DNA of 64,000 nt, from contig NZ_BMNG01000003.1 of NCBI RefSeq assembly GCF_014646335.1, positions 579,560 to 643,559 of the forward strand, given 5' to 3'. Both the position numbers and the translations under genes were made by a program. Source of the DNA: Streptomyces lasiicapitis (GTDB taxonomy: Bacteria; Actinomycetota; Actinomycetes; Streptomycetales; Streptomycetaceae). The notes below the pieces were generated by a model. It was given only the letters and a program-made list of their open reading frames with translations. It made no database searches and had not been told where the DNA came from. Below, one piece after another: positions 28,319-36,517 of the stretch (within the stretch, counting starts at the first letter, position 1; the number at the start of each line of letters is the position of its first letter).

Positions 28319-29538
28319 CCCCGGCACGTGTGGGGGTGTTCGGACTGCTCGGCTCCGGCAACCTCGGCAACGACGGGTCGCTCGAAGCCGTGCTCGGCTA
28401 CCTCCGCGCCGAGCACCCGGACGCGGTCGTGGACGCGCTGTGCGGCGGACCCGAGGTCGTCGCGGCCCGGTACGGGATCCCCGCGACGCGGCTGCACTGG
28501 TATCGCGGGGAGTACCGGACCGCCTCGCGTGCGGGCGCGATCGCGGGGAAGGGCCTCGGCAAGCTCGTCGACGTCTTCCGCACCGCCGCCTGGGTGCGCC
28601 GGCACGACGTGGTGATCGTGCCGGGCATGGGCGTCCTGGAGGCCACGCTGCCGCTGCGGCCCTGGGGCTTCCCGTACTCGCTGTTCCTGCTCTGCGCGTC
28701 CGGCCGGCTGACGCGCACCCGGGTCGCCCTTGTCGGCGTCGGCGCCGCCGCGATCCGCGACCGGCCGACGCGGGCCCTGGTGCGGTGGTCGGCACGCCTT
28801 GCCGCGTACCGCTCGTACCGGGACGTCCCGTCCCGCGACGCGATGCGGGAGATGGGCGTGGACACCGCGCGCGACGAGGTCTACCCGGACCTCGCGTTCG
28901 CCCTGCCGACGCCGTCGGAGAGCGCGCCTTCGGATTCGCTCGGCGGCGGCCCGGTGTGTGTCGGCGTCATGGACTTCCACGGCGGCAACGACGACCGCGC
29001 CAGGGCCGAGGAGATCCACCGGCGCTACCTCGACGGGACAACTCGCTTCGTACGTACGCTGGTTGAGGACGGCAGGCCGGTCCGCCTCGTCACCGGCGAC
29101 GAGTGCGACGAGGCGGTGGTCGCGGCGATCCTCGACGCGGTGGGCTCGCCGCTGGTCACCGCGGCCAAGGCGGCCTCGCTCGCCGACCTCATGGAGGAGA
29201 TGGCGGCAGCCGACACCGTCGTGGCGACCCGCTACCACAACCTGATCTGCGCCCTGAAGGTCGGCACGCCGACGCTCGCGCTCAGCTATGCGGCGAAGAG
29301 CGAAGTGCTCATGGCCCAGATGGGGTTGGGCGCGTACTGCCACCCGGCCCGCGACGTCGACGCCGACCGGCTCCTTGAGCAATTCCGGGCCCTTGAGCGG
29401 CGATCGGCGGAGCTGCGGCGGACCCTCAGGGAGCGGAACCTGGCCGCCGCCCGGCAACTCCGGGAGCAGTTCACCGACTTGACCACAGACCTGTTCCCGG
29501 CACCCCACCACGCCCACGCACTGCGGGAGACACCATGA
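28315..29538 (+). CDS. Polysaccharide pyruvyl transferase family protein
   Basis: 407 aa, GTG overlapping the previous TGA. The N-terminal GLLGSGNLGNDGSLEAVL and the C-terminal VVATRYHNLICALKVGTPTLALSY match the CsaB/EpsO pyruvyltransferase fold, with the conserved His in RYHN. These enzymes move pyruvate from phosphoenolpyruvate onto a sugar as a ketal, which adds negative charge. The target would be a sugar of the repeat unit, before or after lipid linkage. Confidence 0.9.
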   Translation: MTPARVGVFGLLGSGNLGNDGSLEAVLGYLRAEHPDAVVDALCGGPEVVAARYGIPATRLHWYRGEYRTASRAGAIAGKGLGKLVDVFRTAAWVRRHDVVIVPGMGVLEATLPLRPWGFPYSLFLLCASGRLTRTRVALVGVGAAAIRDRPTRALVRWSARLAAYRSYRDVPSRDAMREMGVDTARDEVYPDLAFALPTPSESAPSDSLGGGPVCVGVMDFHGGNDDRARAEEIHRRYLDGTTRFVRTLVEDGRPVRLVTGDECDEAVVAAILDAVGSPLVTAAKAASLADLMEEMAAADTVVATRYHNLICALKVGTPTLALSYAAKSEVLMAQMGLGAYCHPARDVDADRLLEQFRALERRSAELRRTLRERNLAAARQLREQFTDLTTDLFPAPHHAHALRETP

Positions 29539-30107
29539 AAGCGACCGAAGTCCCGGCGATCGACGGCGCGTTCCTGTTCGAGCCGACGCCGTACGCCGAC
29601 GAGCGCGGCTTCTTCTGCCGCACCTTCGACGCCGACGTGGTCCGCTCGGTGGGCCTCGACCCGGACACCTTCATCCAGGACAGCGTGTCCCGCTCGGTCC
29701 GGGGCGTGCTGCGCGGCCTGCACCTGCGCTCCGGCGCAGGGGAGGCCAAGCTCGTGCGGTGCTCGTACGGGAAGATCTTCGACGTCGTCGTGGACCTGCG
29801 GCCCGACTCGCCGACGTACCGCAACGTGGCCACCTTCGAACTGTCCGGCGAGACGCAAGTGACCCTGTACATCCCGGCGGGCTGCGCACACGGCTTCCAG
29901 GCGCTGACCGAGACCACCGACACCTCGTACCGCATCGACCGCCCGCACGACCCGGCCGAGGACGTGACGATCGCCTTCGACGACCCGGAACTCGCCATCC
30001 CCTGGCCGCTGCCCGTCACTCTGATGTCCGAGCGGGACCGGAAGGCACCGAGCCTCGCCGAGGTCCTGAAGCAGAGTGCCGATGTCCTGAAGCAGAAAGA
30101 GAGCTGA
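29535..30107 (+). CDS. rfbC: dTDP-4-dehydrorhamnose 3,5-epimerase family protein
   Basis: 190 aa, close to the family size; ATG overlaps the previous TGA. The cupin has FVQD-type substrate loop (TFIQDSVSRS), VLRGLHLR with the catalytic His (about 65), YGKIFDVVVDLR, and LYIPAGCAHGF. RfbC-like enzymes epimerise C3 and C5 of 4-keto-6-deoxy NDP-sugars; some act on one carbon or on other sugars. No 4,6-dehydratase or RfbA/RfbD partners are in the window, so its substrate may come from the C-methyl sugar module rather than rhamnose synthesis. Confidence 0.9.
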   Translation: MKATEVPAIDGAFLFEPTPYADERGFFCRTFDADVVRSVGLDPDTFIQDSVSRSVRGVLRGLHLRSGAGEAKLVRCSYGKIFDVVVDLRPDSPTYRNVATFELSGETQVTLYIPAGCAHGFQALTETTDTSYRIDRPHDPAEDVTIAFDDPELAIPWPLPVTLMSERDRKAPSLAEVLKQSADVLKQKES

Positions 30108-30114
30108 AGTCGCC

Positions 30115-31440
30115 GTGGACACCGAAGAGTTCAGCCTGCCCCGGTCGCGGACGGCCAACGAGCGGCTGCACGCCCTGATCCCCGGGGGCGCGCACACCTA
30201 CGCCAAGGGCGACGACCAGTACCCCGAGGGCCTGGCCCCGGTCATCAGCCACGGCCACGGCGCCCACGTGTGGGACATCGACGGCAACCGCTACATCGAG
30301 TACGGCTCCGGACTGCGGTCGGTCAGCCTCGGCCACGCCCACCCGCGCGTGAACGAGGCCGTGCGCCGCGAGATCGACCGAGGCGGCAACTTCGTCCGGC
30401 CGTCCGTCCTGGAGGTCGAGGCCGCGGAACGCTTCCTGGCCACGGTGCCGACCGCCGAGATGGTGAAGTTCGCGAAGAACGGCTCCGACGTCACCACCGC
30501 CGCGGTGCGCCTCGCCCGCGCGGTCACCGGCCGCCCACGGGTGGCCATCTGCGGCGACCACCCCTTCTTCTCCACCGACGACTGGTTCATCGGTACGACG
30601 CCGATGTCCGCGGGCATTCCGGCGGCGACCACGGAACTCACCGTGTCCTTCCCGTACGGGGACCTGGCCGCCACGGAGGAGTTGCTGACCCGGTACGAGG
30701 GCGAGGTGGCGTGCCTGATCCTCGAACCGGCCGGGCACACCGAGCCCCCGCCCGGCTACCTCGCGGGCCTGCGCGCACTGTCCGACCGACACGGCTGCGT
30801 ACTCGTCTTCGACGAGATGATCACCGGCCTCCGCTGGTCAGAGGCGGGCGCCCAGGGCCTGTACGGCGTGGTCCCCGACCTCTCCACCTTCGGCAAGGCG
30901 CTGGGCAACGGTTTCGCGGTCTCCGCGCTCGCCGGACGCCGCGATCTCATGGAGCGGGGCGGACTCCGCCACCCCGACGACCGGGTGTTCCTCCTCTCCA
31001 CCACGCACGGCGCGGAAACGCACTCGCTGGCCGCCGCGATGGCCGTGCAGTCCACCTACGTCGAGGAGGGCATCACCGCGCGGCTGCACGCCCTCGGCGA
31101 GCGGCTGGCCGCCGGTGTCCGCGAGGCCGCGGCCGGCATGGGCGTCGGCGACCACGTCGTCGTACGGGGCCGGGCCAGCAACCTGGTCTTCGCCACCCTC
31201 GACGGGACCGGGCGGCCGTCGCAGGAGTACCGCACCCTGTTCCTGCGCCGACTCCTCGCGGGCGGGGTGCTCGCCCCGTCGTTCGTGGTGAGCAGCGCGC
31301 TCGACGACGCGGACATCGACCGCACGGTGGATGTGGTGGCGCAGGCGTGCGCGGTGTACCGGAAGGCGCTGGACGCGGGGGACCCGACGCCCTGGCTGGG
31401 CGGGCGGCCGGTGAAGCCGGTGTTCCGGCGGTTGGCGTGA
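30115..31440 (+). CDS. Class III aminotransferase, glutamate-1-semialdehyde aminomutase-like
   Basis: 441 aa, GTG. PLP Lys is probably K261 in STFGKALGNG; FDEMITGLRW holds the pyridine-binding Asp, and KNGSDVTTAAVRLAR the phosphate-binding loop. Fold type I, class III, as in HemL, but the position at the end of a sugar operon makes haem synthesis unlikely. I infer amination of a keto-sugar or of a small acyl group attached to it. Most sugar aminotransferases belong to the DegT class, so this member is unusual. It is the last gene of the 3638-31440 run; two hairpins follow. Confidence 0.88.
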   Translation: MDTEEFSLPRSRTANERLHALIPGGAHTYAKGDDQYPEGLAPVISHGHGAHVWDIDGNRYIEYGSGLRSVSLGHAHPRVNEAVRREIDRGGNFVRPSVLEVEAAERFLATVPTAEMVKFAKNGSDVTTAAVRLARAVTGRPRVAICGDHPFFSTDDWFIGTTPMSAGIPAATTELTVSFPYGDLAATEELLTRYEGEVACLILEPAGHTEPPPGYLAGLRALSDRHGCVLVFDEMITGLRWSEAGAQGLYGVVPDLSTFGKALGNGFAVSALAGRRDLMERGGLRHPDDRVFLLSTTHGAETHSLAAAMAVQSTYVEEGITARLHALGERLAAGVREAAAGMGVGDHVVVRGRASNLVFATLDGTGRPSQEYRTLFLRRLLAGGVLAPSFVVSSALDDADIDRTVDVVAQACAVYRKALDAGDPTPWLGGRPVKPVFRRLA

Positions 31441-31444
31441 GGTG

Positions 31445-31508
31445 ACGCGACGTGGCGTCGCGTGACGTGGGCTGAGGCGTGACGTGGCTGACGTGACGCT
31501 ACGTCAGC
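31445..31508. terminator. Two hairpins between the exopolysaccharide operon and the PAP2 gene
   Basis: An 8-bp stem with a 3-base loop (ACGCGACG / CGTCGCGT, 31445-31463) starts 5 bases after the aminotransferase stop. A second perfect 8-bp stem (GCTGACGT / ACGTCAGC, loop of 6, 31487-31508) overlaps the 3' end of the convergent PAP2 gene. The segment also repeats GTGACGT. Position suggests a two-way terminator; there is no T-run. Confidence 0.55.
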
Positions 31509-32202
31509 GCCCCTGCCGCCGACCGGCATCGGCCGTCCTCTCGACGGGCCGGTCGGCGTCCCGCTCGGCCTTCCTCCGCTCGGCAATCCGCTCGGCAAAC
31601 CGGTCGACGCCCCACGCCGTCGCCGGCACCACAGCCAGCGCGGTGCACCAGCCGCCAAGCACATCGGTGGGGTAGTGCGCGCTGAGGGCGACCTGAGCCC
31701 ACCCCATGGCGGCACCGGCGACCAGCGCCGCGCCGAGCACAAGTGACATACCGGCAGCCCTGCCGAGACCGAACCACCCGGCCACGAGCAGCGCCACGAC
31801 AAGGGCGAGCGCAGTGGCAAAGCCGGTGTGCCCGCTGGGGTAGGACAAGTTGTCGGCCCCGTGAATGGTGCGCCCCACAAGCGACTTGACCAGAGTCGTA
31901 GTCACCACGGTCAGCCCGACGCCCACAACGACGAGCACAGCCGCGCGAGGCCGCCGCAACCACAGACAGCCCGCCACGGCACCGACGACCAACAAAGCCG
32001 CTCCGGCAGGCTCCCCCCAGAAGTCCGTGGCCAGAGCAACGCCCCGCCAAGGCGGCCCCACACTGTCCGCAGTCGGCGCGACGATCCACCTGTCCACACC
32101 GCCGGGCTCACTGTGCCCGGCGTACAACACCCCGAGCGCGACAACCACCAACGCGGCAAGAACCGCGACAAGGCCGAGCCACGCACGCAGCGACGAGGGC
32201 AA
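31504..32202 (-). CDS. PAP2-family membrane phosphatase
   Basis: 232 aa if it starts at the TTG at 32202, which has AGGAGG five bases upstream; a longer TTG start at 32220 lacks a ribosome site. Five to six membrane helices. PAP2 motifs: KSLVGRTI, YPSGHTGFATAL and SAHYPTDVLGG with the catalytic His residues. Such enzymes dephosphorylate phosphatidate or undecaprenyl pyrophosphate. The latter would recycle the carrier used by the polymer locus next door, but the gene is convergent to it, so a direct link is only a guess. Confidence 0.88.
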   Translation of the reverse strand: MPSSLRAWLGLVAVLAALVVVALGVLYAGHSEPGGVDRWIVAPTADSVGPPWRGVALATDFWGEPAGAALLVVGAVAGCLWLRRPRAAVLVVVGVGLTVVTTTLVKSLVGRTIHGADNLSYPSGHTGFATALALVVALLVAGWFGLGRAAGMSLVLGAALVAGAAMGWAQVALSAHYPTDVLGGWCTALAVVPATAWGVDRFAERIAERRKAERDADRPVERTADAGRRQGR

Positions 32203-32354
32203 GCGGTCCTCCTGGTGCAAGCGTTTCGGTGTGGCCGTACGGCCGTATGTCCCGCCCCTCAGTCAACACTCACCGTGATGGCTTACGCAGGGACGTCGGC
32301 GCAAATTGGCCGGACGAGCCACACGGAATGGCTGGCACCGCGGACGACGCCCCG

Positions 32355-33527
32355 CTAGAGCCAGTCCCGCCGCTTGAAGATGAAGTACAGACTCACGCAC
32401 ACCACCGCCATCAGCAGAATCGCGAACGGATACCCCGCCGCCCACTTCAGCTCGGGCATCGTCTCGAAGTTCATGCCGTAGATCGTGCCGACCAGCGTCG
32501 GCGCGAACAGAATCGCCGCCCAAGACGAGATCTTCTTGATCTCCTCGTTCTGTTCGAAGCCCGCCTCCGCCAGGGCCCGCATCTCCGCGTTCTGTTGCTG
32601 GGTGACCAGCGTGGCGTTGACGGTGAGGATGTCGGTGAGGGCCTGGCGGAAGCCGTCCACCCGTTCGCTGGTGTGGGTGACGTGGTCGGCCACGTCGCGG
32701 AGGTAGCGCTGGAGTTCCTCGTCCGTGCGGTACTTCGCGAAGCCCGCCATCAGGGCGTGCAGCATGCCGACCAGGGGGCGGGTGGCGCGCTGGAACTCGA
32801 CGACCTCGCGGGAGAGTTCGTAGATGCGGCGGGAGACCGACGGGTCGCCGCCGAAGACCTCGGTCTCGATCTCGTCGATGTCGTTCTGTACGCCGGAGAC
32901 GACGGGGGCGTAGCCGTCGACGACCGCGTCCAGGATGGCGTACAGGACCGCCTCCGGGCCGAGCCGCAGCAGTTCCGGGTCCTCCTCCATGCGGCGGCGC
33001 ACCGCCGACAGGTCGGGGGCCGCGCCGTGCCGGACCGTGATGACGAAGTCGGCGCCGACGAACACGTGCAGCTCGCCGAAGTCGACCTCCTCCGGGGCGT
33101 CCAGGTAGCGCGCCGCGCGCAGGACCACGAACAGGGTCTCGCCGTACCGCTCCAGTTTGGGGCGCTGGTGGGCCTCCATCGCGTCCTCGACCGCCAGCTC
33201 GTGCAGGTCGAACTCGGCCGCCAGGGAGAGCAGTTCCTCCTCCGTCGGGCGGGCCAGGCCGATCCACGCCATGCCGTCGGGCTGCGCGCGCAGCTCACGG
33301 AAGGTGGCCGCGAGGGAGGCGGGGGAGGCGACGCGCACGCCGTCGCGGTACAGGGACGCCTGCACGACGCTCGGGGCGCTCGGGGGCTCGGGGGCCGGGG
33401 GCTGCTCGGCGTGGTGCTTCGTGGTCTCGGCCGGCGGCTTGCCGCCCTGCGCGGACTGGGAGGACGCCCGCCGCCAGGAGTGCTTGCGCGTCTGCTGCGG
33501 TCGGTGTGCTCGTCGCTCCGGAGTCAC
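32355..33527 (-). CDS. corA: CorA-family magnesium/cobalt channel
   Basis: 390 aa; GTG at 33527 preceded by GGAAGGG. A poorly conserved Ser/Pro/Gln-rich tail (first 45 residues) precedes the cytoplasmic funnel domain (long helices around 200-320). Two C-terminal helices carry the signature YGMNFETMPEL between them. The protein ends with the usual short basic tail FKRRDWL. It forms a pentameric Mg2+ channel. Weak spacing to the PAP2 gene (152 bp) leaves co-transcription open. Confidence 0.93.
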   Translation of the reverse strand: MTPERRAHRPQQTRKHSWRRASSQSAQGGKPPAETTKHHAEQPPAPEPPSAPSVVQASLYRDGVRVASPASLAATFRELRAQPDGMAWIGLARPTEEELLSLAAEFDLHELAVEDAMEAHQRPKLERYGETLFVVLRAARYLDAPEEVDFGELHVFVGADFVITVRHGAAPDLSAVRRRMEEDPELLRLGPEAVLYAILDAVVDGYAPVVSGVQNDIDEIETEVFGGDPSVSRRIYELSREVVEFQRATRPLVGMLHALMAGFAKYRTDEELQRYLRDVADHVTHTSERVDGFRQALTDILTVNATLVTQQQNAEMRALAEAGFEQNEEIKKISSWAAILFAPTLVGTIYGMNFETMPELKWAAGYPFAILLMAVVCVSLYFIFKRRDWL

Positions 33528-33682
33528 CGGCGGCCCTTCCGTGGTCTGTCGGTCGGTCGTCCGAGTCCGCGGGTGGTGTGTTCGGTTCGGCTCGGCTCGG
33601 GGTCCCGGAGCAGGATATATGCGGCAGATGGCGCGGGATGTACGCGGTGGACGGCGCGGGCGCGCCTGCCTGGGGTGGGGTA

Positions 33683-33705
33683 TTGCGGACCGTATCTGTC
33701 CGCAA
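33683..33705. promoter_or_regulatory. Perfect 8-7-8 inverted repeat upstream of the winged-helix gene
   Basis: TTGCGGAC, seven bases, GTCCGCAA: a perfect inverted repeat 20 bases before the ATG at 33726, in the divergent region between corA and the winged-helix gene. Spacing of half-site centres (15 bp) could suit a dimeric repressor; it could also fold as a leader hairpin. Confidence 0.5.
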
Positions 33706-33725
33706 GCGGCGCTAGCGTGCTGTGT

Positions 33726-34955
33726 ATGGCCAAGACCCCGGTGAATACGGTGAACACGGTGAATACGAAGACCACGTCGGCCCCGGCGAAGCCGGGGAAG
33801 GGGAAGACGAACCCTGCCGCCCCGGAGACCCTCAGTCGCCGCGCCCTCAACCGCGCCACCCTCGCCCGCCAGCTCCTCCTCGGCCGCGCCGAGATGTCCG
33901 CCGAAGCCGCCCTCACCCACCTCGTCGGCCTCCAGGCGCAGAACGTGAAGCCCCCGTACCACGCGCTCGCCGCGCGCCTCGCGGACTTCGACCCGATGGA
34001 GCTGTCAGGGCTGATGAGCGAGCGCGCGGCGGTGCGTGCCGTCACCATGCGGTCCACCGTGCACACCCTCACCGCCGACGACATGCTCACGCTGCGGCCC
34101 CTGACCCAGCCCGCCATCGAGCGCGAGCTCCGGGCGTTCCGGGGCGGCCTCGCCGGCGTGGACCTGGACCGGCTCACCGTGCTGGCCAGGGCGTACGTCG
34201 AGGAGGAGCCCCGTACCCCCGCCCAGCTCCGCGCCGAGCTCCTGCGGCACTGGCCGGACGCCGACCCGCAGTCCCTCGGCATCGCCGCCCGCGCCCGGCT
34301 CCCGCTCGTCCAGGTCACCCCGCGCGGCCTGTGGCGGCAGAGCGGCCAGGTCGCCCTCACCACCGCCGAGCACTGGCTGGGCCGCCCCCTCGCCCAGGCC
34401 CCCGCCCCGGAAGCCCCCGCTCTGGACCCGACCGCCCTCGACGCCACCGTCCTGCGCTACCTAGCCGCCTTCGGACCCGCCTCCGTCAAGGACATGCAGG
34501 CCTGGGCGGGCATGACCCGGCTGCGTGACGCCTTCGAACGGCTGCGGCCCCGGCTGCGTACGTTCCGCGACGAGCGCGGCGTCGAACTCTTCGACCTGCC
34601 CGACGCGCCCCGCCCCGACGAGGACACCCCGGCCCCGGTCCGCTTCCTGCCCGAGTTCGACAACCTCCTGCTGTCCCACGCCGACCGCACACGTGTGGTC
34701 CCCGACGCGTACAAGGCCCGCAACTGGAAGTCGAACCAGTCCTTCTGCGTCTTCCTCGTGGACGGCTTCCTCGCCGGGGTCTGGCGCCTGGAGGAGTCCA
34801 AGGACGGCGCGGCGCGGGTCACCGTGGAGCCGTTCGGGAGCCTGACCAGGGCCGAGCGGGGCGAGGTCGCCGCGGAGGCGGAGCGCACGGCGCGACTGCT
34901 CGCGGGCGACGCGGCGTCGTACGACATCGGGTTCGGAGCGGTCGTCGAGGCCTAG
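33726..34955 (+). CDS. Winged-helix DNA-binding domain protein (HTH_42 / YcaQ-like family)
   Basis: 409 aa from the ATG at 33726. After a low-complexity start (NTVNTVNTK from a 9-bp repeat, then Lys/Pro/Ala) the family body begins with LSRRALNRATLARQLLLGR and VGLQAQNVKPPYHALAARL. It continues with MRSTVHTLTADD, RGLWRQSG and LPEFDNLLLSHADRTRVV. Related proteins (YcaQ, AlkX, AlkZ) remove alkylated or crosslinked bases from DNA; this actinobacterial branch is uncharacterised to my knowledge. Cytoplasmic; single gene. Confidence 0.8.
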   Translation: MAKTPVNTVNTVNTKTTSAPAKPGKGKTNPAAPETLSRRALNRATLARQLLLGRAEMSAEAALTHLVGLQAQNVKPPYHALAARLADFDPMELSGLMSERAAVRAVTMRSTVHTLTADDMLTLRPLTQPAIERELRAFRGGLAGVDLDRLTVLARAYVEEEPRTPAQLRAELLRHWPDADPQSLGIAARARLPLVQVTPRGLWRQSGQVALTTAEHWLGRPLAQAPAPEAPALDPTALDATVLRYLAAFGPASVKDMQAWAGMTRLRDAFERLRPRLRTFRDERGVELFDLPDAPRPDEDTPAPVRFLPEFDNLLLSHADRTRVVPDAYKARNWKSNQSFCVFLVDGFLAGVWRLEESKDGAARVTVEPFGSLTRAERGEVAAEAERTARLLAGDAASYDIGFGAVVEA

Positions 34956-34967
34956 GGCGGTCGAGGC

Positions 34968-35314
34968 TCAGGACACGAGGAGGGCCAGGACATCAGAGGC
35001 CGCCGTCAGGCCCCACAGGGTGTCCGTGACCAGGCCGATGCTGATCGGTACGAGGCCGAGCAGCAGCATCTGGACCGGTACGTGGCCCGCCGAGTGGTCG
35101 ACGAACTGCGGCAGCACCGCCGCGGCGAACACGAGGCCCTTCGGGTTGGTCAGACCGACGAGGACGCCGTCCAGGACGGTGCGGGCGTCGCCGCGCGCGG
35201 GCTTCGTGCCGGTGCCCGCCGCGCGCATCGCCTCGGCTTCATCGCCTTGCGGTGCCGGAACGCCTGCACGTTCTGAAACACCAGGTACTCCGCGCCCGCC
35301 AACTTCACGGCCAT
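34968..35314 (-). pseudogene. LysE/RhtB exporter remnant, frameshifted and N-terminally truncated
   Basis: Read from 35314 downward, one frame gives MAVKLAGAEYLVFQNVQAFR, the mid part of a LysE-type exporter. Another frame then gives DGVLVGLTNPKGLVFAAAVLPQFVD and a final membrane helix, ending at 34968. The switch must fall near 35225-35250. The N-terminal two helices are missing; upstream only GPDTP resembles the LysE start motif. So at least one frameshift and one deletion are needed, and a working transporter is very unlikely. Confidence 0.8.
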
Positions 35315-35501
35315 GTGTGGAGTATCTGGACCCATGAGCCTCGTGCGGTCGTCGAGCCCCTGTGTGGGCCCGTGGGAACCGTTGGAGGCGTGCGCTGCCG
35401 AGCCGGGCAGCAGATCCCACAACACAGCAGAGCCCGCAACACACCAGAACCGGAACCCCATGCGCAGCGGGCACGTACCGCATCCCAAGGCCCCCGGCCC
35501 G

Positions 35502-36374
35502 CTACGGCAGCAACCCCGCCCGCCTCGCCGCCACCACCGCCTCCCAGCGCGTGTGCGCGCCGAGCTTGCGCATGGCCGACCGCAGGTACCCCTTCACCGT
35601 CTCCGGGCGCAGGCCGAGGCGTTGTGCGGCCGCCGTGTTGGTGGCGCCGCCGGCCAGGCAGGCGAGGACGTCCACCTCGCGAGGGGCGAGGCGGACGCCG
35701 GAGCCGGGCCCCGGGGAGCAGGCCGCCGCGGCCGTCAACGCGTCGCTCACCGCGAGCAGTTCCGCCCGCACCGCGGGATCGCTGATGCGCGGTGCCAGCG
35801 CGCGCAGCGCCCCGTGCGCCTCCCGCACGCGCTCCCACGCCGCGTCCCCGGCGCCGTACCGCCGCTCCGGCAGCTCCGCGACCGCCTCCCGCGCCGCCGC
35901 CGCGAGCGCGGCCGCCTCGTCCCTGACGACCAGGGCCTGCTCCACGTCACGGGCCACCGCGACGGCCGAGGCGAGCGCCCGGTCGCCGAGTGGAAGGGGG
36001 GTGCGCAGGGCGCCGTACAGCAGTCCGCGCACCCGGCGGCGTACCACCAACGGCACGGCGAGCACCGCGCGCAGGCCCTCCGGCTCGACGGCGGCGTCGT
36101 ACTCGTGGCTGATCTGCCGCGAGGTGCTGTAGTCCGTGACGGCGCAGGGCCGGGCGAGGGCGACGGCCTTGCCGCCGAGGCCGTGGCCCGCGAAGATCGC
36201 GAGGCCGTTCAGGGAGTGCGTGGCCGTACCGCTCAGTTCGGCGATCCGCACCCGCGAAGCGCCGTCCGCGCTGGTCACGAGCCCGCCGAAGGCCACGGGA
36301 AGGCCCGTGCCGCGCCGCAGCCGCAGCAGCGCGGCCCGTACCTCCGCCGCCTCGCCGCCGTCCGCAGCCGTCAC
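35502..36374 (-). CDS. GAF-LuxR family transcriptional regulator
   Basis: 290 aa, GTG start. The N-terminal part is a GAF-like sensor (GTGLPVAFGG start, RPCAVTDYSTSRQISHEYDAAV, EGLRAVLAVPLVVRRRVRGLLYGA). The C-terminal 60 residues are a LuxR-type helix-turn-helix (LAPREVDVLACLAGGATNTAAAQRLGL, VKGYLRSAMRKLG). It is divergent from the acyl-CoA ligase pair with a 143-bp shared upstream region, so it most likely controls those genes, perhaps in response to a small acid or its CoA ester (inference). Confidence 0.88.
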   Translation of the reverse strand: MTAADGGEAAEVRAALLRLRRGTGLPVAFGGLVTSADGASRVRIAELSGTATHSLNGLAIFAGHGLGGKAVALARPCAVTDYSTSRQISHEYDAAVEPEGLRAVLAVPLVVRRRVRGLLYGALRTPLPLGDRALASAVAVARDVEQALVVRDEAAALAAAAREAVAELPERRYGAGDAAWERVREAHGALRALAPRISDPAVRAELLAVSDALTAAAACSPGPGSGVRLAPREVDVLACLAGGATNTAAAQRLGLRPETVKGYLRSAMRKLGAHTRWEAVVAARRAGLLP

Positions 36375-36517
36375 GCGCGCGCCCCCTCAGCTCCCAATCA
36401 AGGTCCCGGTCCCGTGTCCTCGCGGGACACCACCCCCGTCCGGGGGTAGTGAGACCTGCATCACGAATTACACGATGGTACGGACGAGCGGGGTTACGCG
36501 GAATGCGAGGGGTACGG

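Noticed and set aside
29535..30107. A dTDP-rhamnose pathway in the locus
   Set aside because: Only the RfbC-like epimerase is present; thymidylyltransferase, 4,6-dehydratase and reductase partners are missing from the window.
30115..31440. HemL (glutamate-1-semialdehyde aminomutase) for tetrapyrrole synthesis
   Set aside because: The fold fits, but the gene ends a polysaccharide operon and no other haem gene is near.
36449..36517. Upstream GTG 36449 or ATG 36503 as start of the first acyl-CoA ligase
   Set aside because: ATG 36518 has the better ribosome site and gives the normal family N-terminus.
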